Below, piece after piece: positions 7,103 through 15,648 of a DNA stretch of 64,000 nt (position 1 is the stretch's first letter; each line of letters starts with the position of its first letter). The DNA comes from Mucilaginibacter sp. L196. Lineage in GTDB: Bacteria; Bacteroidota; Bacteroidia; Sphingobacteriales; Sphingobacteriaceae. The notes beneath the pieces were generated by a model that worked only from the letters and a program-made list of their open reading frames with translations, was not told where the DNA came from and searched no databases. The translations under genes and the position numbers were made by a program. The DNA lies in assembly GCF_009765905.1 (NCBI RefSeq), contig NZ_LMUO01000004.1:62001-126000 (forward strand), given 5' to 3'.

Positions 7103-9508
7103 TTAACGGGCATACTTCCGCTTGCGAATATAATGTTGAAAAATAGCAAATATTAACACTAAACACAAAGGCAAAATGGTATTAATTAATTGCCATTTCA
7201 GTTTTTCGGCACGTATACGGGCGCGATCAAGCAGGCGGATCTGAATCTCTTTTGTACGCAGGGCAATAAGGCCGGAATCATCGGTCATATAATCGGCAAT
7301 ATTCAGCAATAGGTTTTTGTTGCCGAAGGTTTGCTGGGTGTAATGATCGTACCCTAAAGGATATGGCGAACCATCGGCCCCTACCTGGTTTTTAAACACA
7401 TCGCCGTCACTTATAACGATCATTTTTGTGGGTTTGCTTTGGTTTAATTGTGGAATGTTCTCATTCAACCCTTCAGGAATTGGCCTGTTGAGGAAATCGG
7501 ATGGGAAAGAACCTTCGAGCAATACCGCTACTGTTTTTGGCGTACTTTGGAAAGCTTTAGGATCAGGCTCCTGCTCTATTGCTTGTAAAGACAACAATTT
7601 GGGTGTACTTAATTTTTTATTGTATGCCGATGATGATAACAGCACTGTTTTACTTAAGCCTTTAACTGCAAGCGTATCAATAGTACTGGCAAATTCACTT
7701 CGGATACCATCTAAGTTTTTCACGATCGGATGTTTGGATGTAGGCATAAACACCGGGTAAAACAACCATGGCACCATCTGTATCTGCGCCTGCCCGCCAA
7801 CGTTGCCTGTACTTAACGGAATTTGGGCGCATTCTAAATCAGCAATCAGGTCGTAATTCAGGCGAACACCATAAGTAAATAATTGATCATCCAGATTTAA
7901 TTGCTTAGGGAAGGCCATTTCTTCGCCGCCGTGACCACGAAGGCTATCCAATTCGGCGCTTACAGGATCTATCGTCCATAATACACGGCCACCACGCATA
8001 ATGTATTGGTCGAGTTTGTATTTTTCCTGTTCGGTGAAAGGTTTATCAGGTTTTGGTATCACTAACAGTTTGATACCCATTAACCCCGCAAAAGGAATAG
8101 TTTTCAGATCCACCCTGCCTACATCGAAACCATCGGATAAGGATTTCATACCATCTTCCAACTGTATATCACTTAGCTCGTTATGACCTTCGGTAAAACC
8201 AATTTCGGGTTTGCCGCCGCTGGTAATTTTTTTGATGGCTGATGAAAATGCATATTCCAGGTTTTGGATAGAGTTATTGATCACTTCATCATCAGACAAA
8301 CCAATGCGTGATTGCATCAGATTCACCACAATCTGTTTTCCCTGATATTGAATCAGTGCTTCGGGAAAAAGCAGTAGTTGCGATACACCGTTATCCGTTT
8401 TTACGCTGTAGCCCTGCCCTACTATGCCTTTAGCTTCTAATGAATCATAGACAGCTTTTTGCGCGGTATCAGGAAGACTTTTTATATCGGCAATTGGGTC
8501 AACAACATCAAATTGCAGTTTCCCGTGTGTGTAAGCTTGCAGATCACTTAGCATATCGCGGGTTGAGTGTTGCAAACGCTTGGCCCATGATGGAAAATTA
8601 TCGCCTTTCAAATAAACGGTTACTTTGATGCGCTGCGTTAAATCACCCATTATTTGCCTGCTTATTGGCGATATGGTATAACGTTTTTCTTTGGTGAAAT
8701 CGAAACGGGTAAACGTTGCAGCAGATATAATTCCTATCACTACCAATACCCCGATAAAACCAAAAGTAAATTTATTGAATACCGTTTTTTGGCGTTGTTT
8801 AAGCAGTACAAACAGGGTTAACCAAAGGAATATCCCCGCAAGGATAATGAAGTAAGCCAGGTCGCGGGTATCTAATACACCACGGCTTACAGATTGGTAA
8901 TGTTCGGTAATGCCAAAATTCTCCAGCGTTAGGTTTTGCAGGGATAGTATCTGGCTCAATGAATCAAATCCGCTGTAAAAAAAGAAACAAAGGAATACGG
9001 CGATAGTAAAGGCGATGATCTGATTTTTGCTTACGGATGAAGCAAACAAGCCAATTGCCGCGAATGATGCACCCAACAAAAACAAACCGATATAGGAACC
9101 GATAACCGCGCCTGTATCAATATTGCCAACCGGATTACCCAAGGTATAAACTGAATAGTAGTACACCAGTGTTGGTACTAAAGCGAATACGATAATTAGC
9201 AGCGATGCTAAATATTTACCAATAACAATTTGCCAGTCGGTTAACGGGCGGGTAAGGAGTAATTCAAATGTACCTTCTCTGCGCTCCTCGGCCAGCGAGC
9301 GCATGGTGATGGCAGGCACCAGGAACATGAATAAGTATGGCGCGGTGCTGAATAAGCTATCTAAACCAGCGTAGCCATAATCCAATATACTTGAATCAGG
9401 AAAAACCCACAAAAAAAGCCCCAATACAATTAAAAATACGCCAATGGTTACATATGCCACCAGCGAACTGAGATACGAGGTTATTTCTTTTTTTAGGATA
9501 CTGTACAC
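7103..9508 (-). CDS. gldF-gldG: fused GldF-GldG gliding-motility-type ABC transporter permease/accessory protein
   Basis: An 801-residue protein joining two proteins that are separate in Flavobacterium. Residues 1-241 are a GldF-like ABC-2 permease: six membrane segments and the EERREGTFELLLTRPL loop (74-89). From about 245 a new membrane segment leads into RFDFTKEKRYTIS (268-280), the GldG hallmark, followed by a large extracytoplasmic domain and a final membrane anchor near 775-793. GldAFG is an ABC transporter needed for gliding in Flavobacterium; its cargo is not known. gldA starts upstream and ends 5 bases before this gene. No internal start or frameshift is visible at the junction. Whether this organism glides cannot be judged from the window. 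Confidence 0.88.
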   Translation of the reverse strand: MYSILKKEITSYLSSLVAYVTIGVFLIVLGLFLWVFPDSSILDYGYAGLDSLFSTAPYLFMFLVPAITMRSLAEERREGTFELLLTRPLTDWQIVIGKYLASLLIIVFALVPTLVYYYSVYTLGNPVGNIDTGAVIGSYIGLFLLGASFAAIGLFASSVSKNQIIAFTIAVFLCFFFYSGFDSLSQILSLQNLTLENFGITEHYQSVSRGVLDTRDLAYFIILAGIFLWLTLFVLLKQRQKTVFNKFTFGFIGVLVVIGIISAATFTRFDFTKEKRYTISPISRQIMGDLTQRIKVTVYLKGDNFPSWAKRLQHSTRDMLSDLQAYTHGKLQFDVVDPIADIKSLPDTAQKAVYDSLEAKGIVGQGYSVKTDNGVSQLLLFPEALIQYQGKQIVVNLMQSRIGLSDDEVINNSIQNLEYAFSSAIKKITSGGKPEIGFTEGHNELSDIQLEDGMKSLSDGFDVGRVDLKTIPFAGLMGIKLLVIPKPDKPFTEQEKYKLDQYIMRGGRVLWTIDPVSAELDSLRGHGGEEMAFPKQLNLDDQLFTYGVRLNYDLIADLECAQIPLSTGNVGGQAQIQMVPWLFYPVFMPTSKHPIVKNLDGIRSEFASTIDTLAVKGLSKTVLLSSSAYNKKLSTPKLLSLQAIEQEPDPKAFQSTPKTVAVLLEGSFPSDFLNRPIPEGLNENIPQLNQSKPTKMIVISDGDVFKNQVGADGSPYPLGYDHYTQQTFGNKNLLLNIADYMTDDSGLIALRTKEIQIRLLDRARIRAEKLKWQLINTILPLCLVLIFAIFQHYIRKRKYAR

Positions 9509-9513
9509 GTTGC

Positions 9514-10221
9514 TTATTTATTCGTTAGTTCAATAAAAATATTTTCCAAGGATTTACCCGCATTCTTGTCACGCAAACCTTGCAGGCTATCATTTGCCAC
9601 TATTTGTCCTTTGTTAATGATGATGACATTATTACAAACAGCTTCCACCTCCTGCATAATGTGCGTACTTAACACGATGGTTTTGGTTTTACCCAAATCG
9701 GTTATTAGCTGGCGGATGCCAATTAATTGGTTTGGATCGAGTCCGGATGTTGGTTCATCCAAAATCAAAACCTCCGGATCGTGTAGAATAGCTTGCGCCA
9801 GTCCCACCCTTTGGCGGTAACCTTTTGAAAGCTGACCAACTTTTTTGTGTTGCTCGGGGCCCAGGCCGGTTTGCTCAATAACTTGCGCTATGCGTTTTTC
9901 GGGTGATGATATTTTGTGGATGTCCGCGATAAAGCCTAATGACTCCTTTACATACATGTCCAGGTAAAGGGAATTGCTCTCGGGCAGGTAACCAATGTGT
10001 TTACGAACATCAAGTGACTGCTTCTCTATATCAAAACCACAAACCGAGGCAGTGCCTGATGTTTGTGGGATGAAGCAGGTGAGTATCTTCATGGTGGTTG
10101 ATTTGCCTGCGCCATTCGGCCCCAAAAAACCGAGCACTCCCGGCTGCGCCGAAAAAGAAATGCCATCAACAGCTTTTTGCTTACCGTAAATTTTGGTTAG
10201 GGATTCAACACGGATACTCAT
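9514..10221 (-). CDS. gldA: GldA-like ABC transporter ATP-binding protein
   Basis: A 235-residue ATPase subunit. Walker A is GPNGAGKST at about residue 34-42, the signature is LSKGYRQRVGLAQ near 128, Walker B is VLILDEPTSGLDP near 150, and the switch His lies in VLSTHIMQEVE. It powers the fused GldF-GldG permease encoded 5 bases downstream; together they make a complete ABC exporter of the ABC-2 class. Length and N-terminus MSIRVESLTKIYGKQKAVDGISF fit GldA. Confidence 0.92.
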   Translation of the reverse strand: MSIRVESLTKIYGKQKAVDGISFSAQPGVLGFLGPNGAGKSTTMKILTCFIPQTSGTASVCGFDIEKQSLDVRKHIGYLPESNSLYLDMYVKESLGFIADIHKISSPEKRIAQVIEQTGLGPEQHKKVGQLSKGYRQRVGLAQAILHDPEVLILDEPTSGLDPNQLIGIRQLITDLGKTKTIVLSTHIMQEVEAVCNNVIIINKGQIVANDSLQGLRDKNAGKSLENIFIELTNK

Positions 10222-10353
10222 GGGGTAAAAATAGATTTTAGATTTGAGATATGAGATAGGAGATTGAAGATTTTATCATTGTATAAACCATTTAATGCCT
10301 AACAAAGAACAGTTATCTAAATTTTTATATCTTTATCGGGTATCCTTGTCATA

Positions 10354-11865
10354 ATGAACCCTATTGATTTTATTTTTAGTCTTTTAAAAAAGAAGTCCAT
10401 TTATATTCAAATACTTGTTTATTTGGCAGTTATAATTCTCAACTTAGTTGCGAAAAGATATAATATTATTGGAGATGCACTTTCATTAAGAATATACTTA
10501 ACTCTAATTCCAATAATCATATTCATTCCTCTTAATAAATTTCTAAATCGAATTATAACTTCTAAAGAAAAGGGGTTCTTATCTCCAAAAGTCCATTCAA
10601 AGAATAAAATATTAATTGCCAAAATAAGTAAAGTTACTTCAATCGTTTTTTTACTTATTGTAATTCCTGTATACTTATTGCAGCCTGCATATAAATTACT
10701 TATTAAACTCACTGAGTCAGATGAGCAATTATGTAAAGATAACTTAAAGAAAAAAGGCTTGTACATAGCTAATTTCAGCTCGACTCCAGGACAATTTGAC
10801 GGTTTTACAAGTTCTTTATTTGGTCGTTTAAATTCTGTTTTGCAAAATGTCGATACACTTAACGTAAAAGAACTTTCAAATTTTATTAATGAAACTGATC
10901 CTGATTATTTGAATAAAATAAAATCAATCTTTTCGAATAATTGCAATAAAGCTGGCTTAATTATTTTTGGAAACAGACAAGATAATACTTTTTTTAATTG
11001 CAGAATTTATTCATTTAATTTTCTGAACTATAAAGCAAAGGGGTTCAGCAAAACAAAAGATTCTACAATAATTTATATTCAAAATCCAAAAACGTTACAT
11101 TTTACAATCGATTATGAAACAAATGTTGTCTCAAAATTTATCCTTGGATTATTATATCGAAATAATGGCAATTATATTTTGTCGATTAAATTACTCAAAC
11201 AAGCTTTGAAGCTAAACAAAAACACTGAGAATAAACAGTTCATTTCACTTTGTCATTTATTCATTGGGAATGATTTATTAAATCAAGGCTTACCCGTTGA
11301 GGCAAAAAAAGAATATAAAATAGGTGAACAGTTTAATCCAAACAATGAATGGATTCATTATAACATCGGAGCATCTGATAATGCAGAAAAAGATACCGCC
11401 GGAGCGTTTAAGCAGTATAGCATTGCAGAATCGATAAATCCTTCTTTAAAAAATCCGTTTGACAAAATTTATAATGAGCACAAGATAATAACTTACAATC
11501 TTTCTATTAATAAACATCTCTCGCTTAAAAAAAACGATTCAATAATTAACAAATCAAAGATCGATACAACTGTTGATTGGGAAGAGCATTGCTATATTTC
11601 TTCGGCTCATACAAAAATTAAAAAGTATGGTGTCATTAACAATAAAGGAGATACCATTATAAAATTTCAATATGATACAATAGAAAACTATATATACAAA
11701 AAAGCAGATTGCTTTATAGTCAAATCAAACGGCAAATATGGAGCTATAATTCATAAACATCGATATTACGGTTGGGACATTTGGCCAATCAAAGTTGAAT
11801 ATTCTCTTGATATGATTAAATACGTAATTGAGAATTGTGTCGATCATCACTACAACCCAAATTGA
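10354..11865 (+). CDS. membrane protein with TPR and C-terminal WG repeat, AT-rich
   Basis: A 503-residue protein. Residues 1-120 carry three or four membrane segments. A soluble region near 130-240 starts KKKGLYIANFSSTPG and ends in a GLIIFGN strand, recalling TolB/CsgG-like N-terminal domains. Residues 260-370 contain about three TPR units (FILGLLYRNNGNYILSIKLLKQALKL and neighbours), and the end has a WG-repeat-like unit (KKYGVINNKGDTIIKFQYDTIENY). Base and codon use are clearly richer in A and T than in the flanking genes, with many Asn/Lys/Ile codons, so recent gain by transfer is plausible. It has no operon partner. Function unknown; a sensory or scaffold role is only a guess. Confidence 0.7.
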   Translation: MNPIDFIFSLLKKKSIYIQILVYLAVIILNLVAKRYNIIGDALSLRIYLTLIPIIIFIPLNKFLNRIITSKEKGFLSPKVHSKNKILIAKISKVTSIVFLLIVIPVYLLQPAYKLLIKLTESDEQLCKDNLKKKGLYIANFSSTPGQFDGFTSSLFGRLNSVLQNVDTLNVKELSNFINETDPDYLNKIKSIFSNNCNKAGLIIFGNRQDNTFFNCRIYSFNFLNYKAKGFSKTKDSTIIYIQNPKTLHFTIDYETNVVSKFILGLLYRNNGNYILSIKLLKQALKLNKNTENKQFISLCHLFIGNDLLNQGLPVEAKKEYKIGEQFNPNNEWIHYNIGASDNAEKDTAGAFKQYSIAESINPSLKNPFDKIYNEHKIITYNLSINKHLSLKKNDSIINKSKIDTTVDWEEHCYISSAHTKIKKYGVINNKGDTIIKFQYDTIENYIYKKADCFIVKSNGKYGAIIHKHRYYGWDIWPIKVEYSLDMIKYVIENCVDHHYNPN

Positions 11866-12023
11866 CAATCATAGAAATTGTTATTTACTATTATTCATAA
11901 ACATCATTTGATACCTCCAAATTTACGCACAAGAATTTAGAGAAGTGCTGACAGTGTTTTGTCAGTATTTAATTTATAGGCGTTCGGAAGATTGGATTTT
12001 CGCTAATATCGCTGGTATAGTTT

Positions 12024-12082
12024 ACTCACCCGGTCTCTGCTTCGCTCGACCACCCTCTCTTTCGCTACGCGACAAAGAGGGT
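12024..12082. repeat. half copy of the CTCACCCGG palindromic repeat
   Basis: ACTCACCCGG at the left, then CTTCGCTCG and a CCCTCTCTTTCGC...GACAAAGAGGG hairpin. It matches the left half of the larger elements at 12854-12991 and 19072-19207. The 232-base gap between the TPR gene and the reductase gene holds nothing else I can name. Confidence 0.7.
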
Positions 12083-12097
12083 AAAAAGCATCACCAA

Positions 12098-12766
12098 CTA
12101 CTTCTCAAAAACAACCGACTCTGCTTTTGCACCTAGCTTTGCGAGTATTTCTGAGATTTCCGCAACCATAGGATCGGGGCCGCAAACGTAGAAGTGCGTT
12201 TTAAAATCGTCAACCTCGGCTTCTAAAAACGCAGCATTGATACGGCGATGATCGCCAAGAATTTCCTTGTGTTCTGTCGTGGTAAAAATAGCATTATCGC
12301 CAAGCATCTGTTTAAGTTCATCGGCCAAAATAATATCGGCGGTAGTTTTATTGCTGAAGAATAGTTTGTTGTAGCCGATCTTGCCGTCTTTATATAACTG
12401 CCTTAGTATGGCAATAAATGGTGTAATCCCCGCGCCACCGGCAATAAAATAGCCGGGGCCTTTATATTCTATCGCTCCCCAGGCATCGCTAATGATGAGT
12501 TCATCGCCTGGCTTTAACTTCCTTAAATGCTCGGTAACCCCTTCCTCGCTGTCACTATAACTCTTTATCGTAAATTCAAGATAAGGGTCGCTGTTAAGGC
12601 AGGTGAAGGTAAAGGGGTTCTTTTTGTCTTTCCATTTAGGTTGATTGATGGATAAATCGGTTGCCTGGCCCGGTGTAAAGCTGAAGCCCTTGGGTTTTTC
12701 AACCCTGTACCTGTTAACATTATGAGTAACAGGATCTATCGAGATAATTTTGACGGTGTGTGACAT
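12098..12766 (-). CDS. FAD-binding ferredoxin/flavodoxin NAD(P)H reductase-like protein
   Basis: A 222-residue flavoprotein. The FAD domain is at 1-100, with FSFTPGQATDLSI and the PFTFT segment standing where the RxYS-type FAD motif is expected. The NAD(P)-binding domain has GGAGITPFIAILRQL near 110-124 and the terminal YVCGPDPMVAEI near 193. This is the minimal FNR-type electron-transfer unit without a ferredoxin domain. It would shuttle electrons between NAD(P)H and a one-electron partner not seen here. It is monocistronic. Confidence 0.87.
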   Translation of the reverse strand: MSHTVKIISIDPVTHNVNRYRVEKPKGFSFTPGQATDLSINQPKWKDKKNPFTFTCLNSDPYLEFTIKSYSDSEEGVTEHLRKLKPGDELIISDAWGAIEYKGPGYFIAGGAGITPFIAILRQLYKDGKIGYNKLFFSNKTTADIILADELKQMLGDNAIFTTTEHKEILGDHRRINAAFLEAEVDDFKTHFYVCGPDPMVAEISEILAKLGAKAESVVFEK

Positions 12767-12853
12767 GATGAAATGCTTTTATAGATAATTTATTTAATGG
12801 TGATTTGTTTGAGGGATTGATAGTTTTCGCTTGGTGTGTTTGCATTGGCGGGG

Positions 12854-12991
12854 GACTCACCCGGTTTTCGCTCAGCCGCTCAACCTGCCCTCTCTTTCGC
12901 TGCGCGATATAGATGGCAAAATTTCTTTCTTACCCTCTTTGCGCCGCAGGCGGAGAGAGGGGCGACCAGCGAAGCGTAGTCGGGGTGAGTC
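12854..12991. repeat. composite palindromic repeat, copy 1 (138 bp)
   Basis: Bounded by GACTCACC (12854-12861) and its reverse complement GGTGAGTC (12984-12991). Inside are two smaller hairpins, one around CCCTCTCTTTCGC and one around CCCTCTTTGCGCCGCAGGC. A close copy in the opposite orientation is at 19072-19207. It fills most of the gap upstream of glyS and has no coding capacity I trust. Confidence 0.8.
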
Positions 12992-13021
12992 AACTGGTGT
13001 AAAAGGTTTATTAATTGATAC

Positions 13022-13052
13022 TTTCTCACTTGCTTGTTAAAAACTATATTTG
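13022..13052 (+). promoter_or_regulatory. candidate promoter of glyS
   Basis: A perfect -7 box TATATTTG (13045-13052) is preceded after 19 bases by TTTC (13022-13025), a one-base variant of the -33 TTTG. The glyS ATG lies only 8 bases beyond the -7 box, implying a nearly leaderless transcript if transcription starts where this box predicts. Confidence 0.5.
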
Positions 13053-13060
13053 CCCCTATT

Positions 13061-14539
13061 ATGAGCAATGCACCCGACGAACTTTTTAAAAATGTAATAG
13101 CACACGCTAAGGAATATGGTTTTGTTTTCCCATCAAGCGAGATATATGATGGCTTAAGCGCGGTTTACGACTACGGGCAAATGGGCGCCGAGTTGAAAAA
13201 CAACCTAAAAACCTATTGGTGGAAAGCCATGGTGCAAATGAATGATAACATTGTCGGGATTGACAGTGCCATATTTATGCACCCGAAAATTTGGAAAGCA
13301 AGCGGCCACGTTGATGGTTTCAGCGACCCGATGATCGACAACAAAGACTCGAACAAACGTTACCGTGCCGACCAGTTACTGGAAGACAAAATAGCTAAAT
13401 ATGATACCGACGGCCAAACTGATAAAGCAGAAACTTTACAGAACGATATGGACGAGGCTCTTAAAAATGAAGACCTGCCACGCCTGAAGGAGCTAATCAT
13501 CGAACATAAAATTGTCTGCCCAGTAAGCGGTACAGTTAACTGGACCGATGTGCGCCAGTTTAACCTGATGTTCAGTACCCAGATGGGTGCTGTGGCTGAT
13601 GATGCCGATGTGGTTTATCTTCGCCCGGAAACAGCGCAGGGTATATTTGTGAATTATTTGAATGTGCAAAAATCAGGCAGGATGAAAATTCCGTTTGGTA
13701 TAGCGCAAATAGGTAAAGCTTTCCGTAACGAGGTTATTGCAAGGCAATTCATCATCCGTATGCGCGAGTTTGAGCAGATGGAGATGCAATTCTTTGTCCG
13801 CCCTGGCACACAAGCTATGTGGTTTGATAAATGGAAACAAGCCCGCCTTGACTGGCACCTTGCTTTAGGTACCGATGTAAATAAATATCGTTTTCATGAG
13901 CACGTAAAACTGGCGCATTATGCTGATGCTGCTTTTGATATTGAGTTTGAGTTCCCATTCGGCTTTAAAGAAGTTGAAGGCATACATAGCCGTACTGACT
14001 TTGATTTGAGTCAGCACCAGAAGTTCTCAGGCAAAAAAATGCAATATTTTGATCCTGAATTGGATGAGAACGGCAAACCTTACGGCAACTATGTGCCTTA
14101 TGTTATTGAGACTTCGATAGGCTTAGATCGTATGTTTTTGCTTACGATGATCAATGCTTTTGAGGAAGAGGATCTGAGTACAGAAGAAAGACAGGATAGC
14201 CGTACTGTATTAAGGTTACACCCTTGCCTTGCACCGGTAAAGGCTGCTATATTCCCATTAACTAAAAAAGACGGCCTGCCTGAAAAGGCCCGCGAGATAA
14301 TGGATAGTCTTAAAACAGATTTCAACCTGCAATACGAAGAGAAAGATGCTATCGGTAAACGTTACCGTCGCCAGGATGCTATCGGTACACCTTTCTGTAT
14401 CACGGTAGATCATCAGACTTTAGAAGATAATACGGTTACCATCCGTTACCGTGATAAAATGGACCAGGAGCGCGTTGCAGCTGATGACCTGAGAAAGATT
14501 ATTGGCGATATGGTGAGCTGGAGAAACCTTTTGGGATAA
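13061..14539 (+). CDS. glyS: glycine--tRNA ligase (homodimeric class II)
   Basis: A 492-residue enzyme of the alpha-2 type found in Bacteroidota, archaea and eukaryotes, not the split alpha/beta form. The class II signature is seen in RPETAQGIFVNY, in motif 2 (FRNEVIARQFIIRMREFEQME) and in motif 3 (TSIGLDRMFLL near residue 355), and an anticodon-binding domain follows at the C-terminus. The start at 13061 (MSNAPDELFKNV) is preferred over an ATG 27 bases earlier because the extra nine residues lie over the -7 box. It charges tRNA-Gly. The 3' end meets a bidirectional terminator. Confidence 0.96.
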   Translation: MSNAPDELFKNVIAHAKEYGFVFPSSEIYDGLSAVYDYGQMGAELKNNLKTYWWKAMVQMNDNIVGIDSAIFMHPKIWKASGHVDGFSDPMIDNKDSNKRYRADQLLEDKIAKYDTDGQTDKAETLQNDMDEALKNEDLPRLKELIIEHKIVCPVSGTVNWTDVRQFNLMFSTQMGAVADDADVVYLRPETAQGIFVNYLNVQKSGRMKIPFGIAQIGKAFRNEVIARQFIIRMREFEQMEMQFFVRPGTQAMWFDKWKQARLDWHLALGTDVNKYRFHEHVKLAHYADAAFDIEFEFPFGFKEVEGIHSRTDFDLSQHQKFSGKKMQYFDPELDENGKPYGNYVPYVIETSIGLDRMFLLTMINAFEEEDLSTEERQDSRTVLRLHPCLAPVKAAIFPLTKKDGLPEKAREIMDSLKTDFNLQYEEKDAIGKRYRRQDAIGTPFCITVDHQTLEDNTVTIRYRDKMDQERVAADDLRKIIGDMVSWRNLLG

Positions 14540-14595
14540 TTCATTTGGTTTATTAGTTCAATAGTTCATTGGTATCTGTTGGGTATCATTTATAA

Positions 14596-14635
14596 TCAAA
14601 AAAGCCCGCTAATTTAAATTAGCGGGCTTTTTTGA
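14596..14635. terminator. bidirectional terminator between glyS and the convergent gene
   Basis: A perfect hairpin with arms AAAAAAGCCCGCTAATTT (14598-14615) and its complement to 14633. A runs on the left and T runs on the right let it act on both strands: it serves glyS from the left and the 14656-15636 gene from the right. Confidence 0.93.
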
Positions 14636-14655
14636 TTGAGCTTACTTCGTAAACG

Positions 14656-15636
14656 TTAGTAAACGATTTGTCTTATTTCAAGCGTTGTTCTGTGGCCATT
14701 ATTATATCTGCTTCGTTGCGTCCAATTACCATGAGAGTCCGTTTTATCATATCTATATTCTTCATTAGATGCAATATCATTTAGTCCCTGCCCACCATAG
14801 TTAATCTCGCGCAATTTGTTGCCTTTGTCATCATAAATGGTTTTCATTTTCGGATATTTTCCTGAATAATAAGTTTCTTCTTCTAATTTTCCGTTAGGAA
14901 AGTATTTACATGTATACGATCCTGATTCTGTAGTATTATCTTCAAAATCTTTGGTTACATAACTATAGTTGCCTTTACCAGAATACTTAGTAGTTGTTAT
15001 AACGGTTAGTTTACCTTCACGATTTATTAACTTAAATAAAATATTATTCCCCATTGAATCGTATGTATAAATTCTTTTTAAAGGGTATTCAGGTTGGTCT
15101 ACATCTAATATATCCTCTTCAATTAATTTTTTATTTTTAAATGTTTTAGTTGAGATATATTTGAGGTTACCTGAGACATAGCTTTTTTCTTTTATCCTGT
15201 TACCCTGATTATCGTATTCAATGTCATCGATAGAGTTATCATCATGACTTTCATATTTAACTTTTGTGAGTTGTCCTTTTTGGTCGTACTCATAAGAATC
15301 TGTGTTTTCTGCCTCAGAATTATTCTGACGAAACATCTTAAATTCGACAATCAGTCCTCGATCATTATACTTTTGAATGCTTGTATATTTCAACATAGCG
15401 TTGTCAGGTTGGGCATTTCCTGAGATAGCTTCGTAGCAATAAAAGGTCAAACTTTTAGCAATTCCTTTAAGGTTTTCATTGTGAATTTCGTGATCTTCAT
15501 CTTGAGCATAAGTCATAGAAGAAAAGATGATCATAAAAAAAGTAATCATTAATGCTATTATACCCTGACTATGACTCTTTTTTGAATCATAGACAGCGGT
15601 ATAATTAGACAAGGTAGTATGCAAAATATTGTTCAC
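14656..15636 (-). CDS. secreted YD-like repeat protein
   Basis: A 326-residue protein with a late signal sequence (hydrophobic IIALMITFFMIIFSSMTYAQ, ends near residue 45). The body has several repeats of the form YDxxGxxxxxxxY, for example SYEYDQKGQLTKVKYE, DIEYDNQGNRIKEKSY, TYDSMGNNILF and IYDDKGNKLREI, spaced about 30-40 residues. These resemble short RHS/YD repeats that form beta-strands at the cell surface. No toxin or protease domain follows, so it is not an RHS toxin. It is 12 bases downstream of the M16 gene and could be its operon tail. Function unknown. Confidence 0.72.
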   Translation of the reverse strand: MNNILHTTLSNYTAVYDSKKSHSQGIIALMITFFMIIFSSMTYAQDEDHEIHNENLKGIAKSLTFYCYEAISGNAQPDNAMLKYTSIQKYNDRGLIVEFKMFRQNNSEAENTDSYEYDQKGQLTKVKYESHDDNSIDDIEYDNQGNRIKEKSYVSGNLKYISTKTFKNKKLIEEDILDVDQPEYPLKRIYTYDSMGNNILFKLINREGKLTVITTTKYSGKGNYSYVTKDFEDNTTESGSYTCKYFPNGKLEEETYYSGKYPKMKTIYDDKGNKLREINYGGQGLNDIASNEEYRYDKTDSHGNWTQRSRYNNGHRTTLEIRQIVY

Positions 15637-15648
15637 GAAAGATTATAA

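Noticed and set aside
12831-13040. Plus-strand 69-residue frame across the repeat before glyS
   Set aside because: It is the translation of the 138-bp palindromic repeat; Arg/Ser-rich and absent from any family I know.
14656-15636. RHS-type toxin from YD-like repeats
   Set aside because: Only a few weak repeats, no RHS core motif, no C-terminal toxin domain and no immunity gene.
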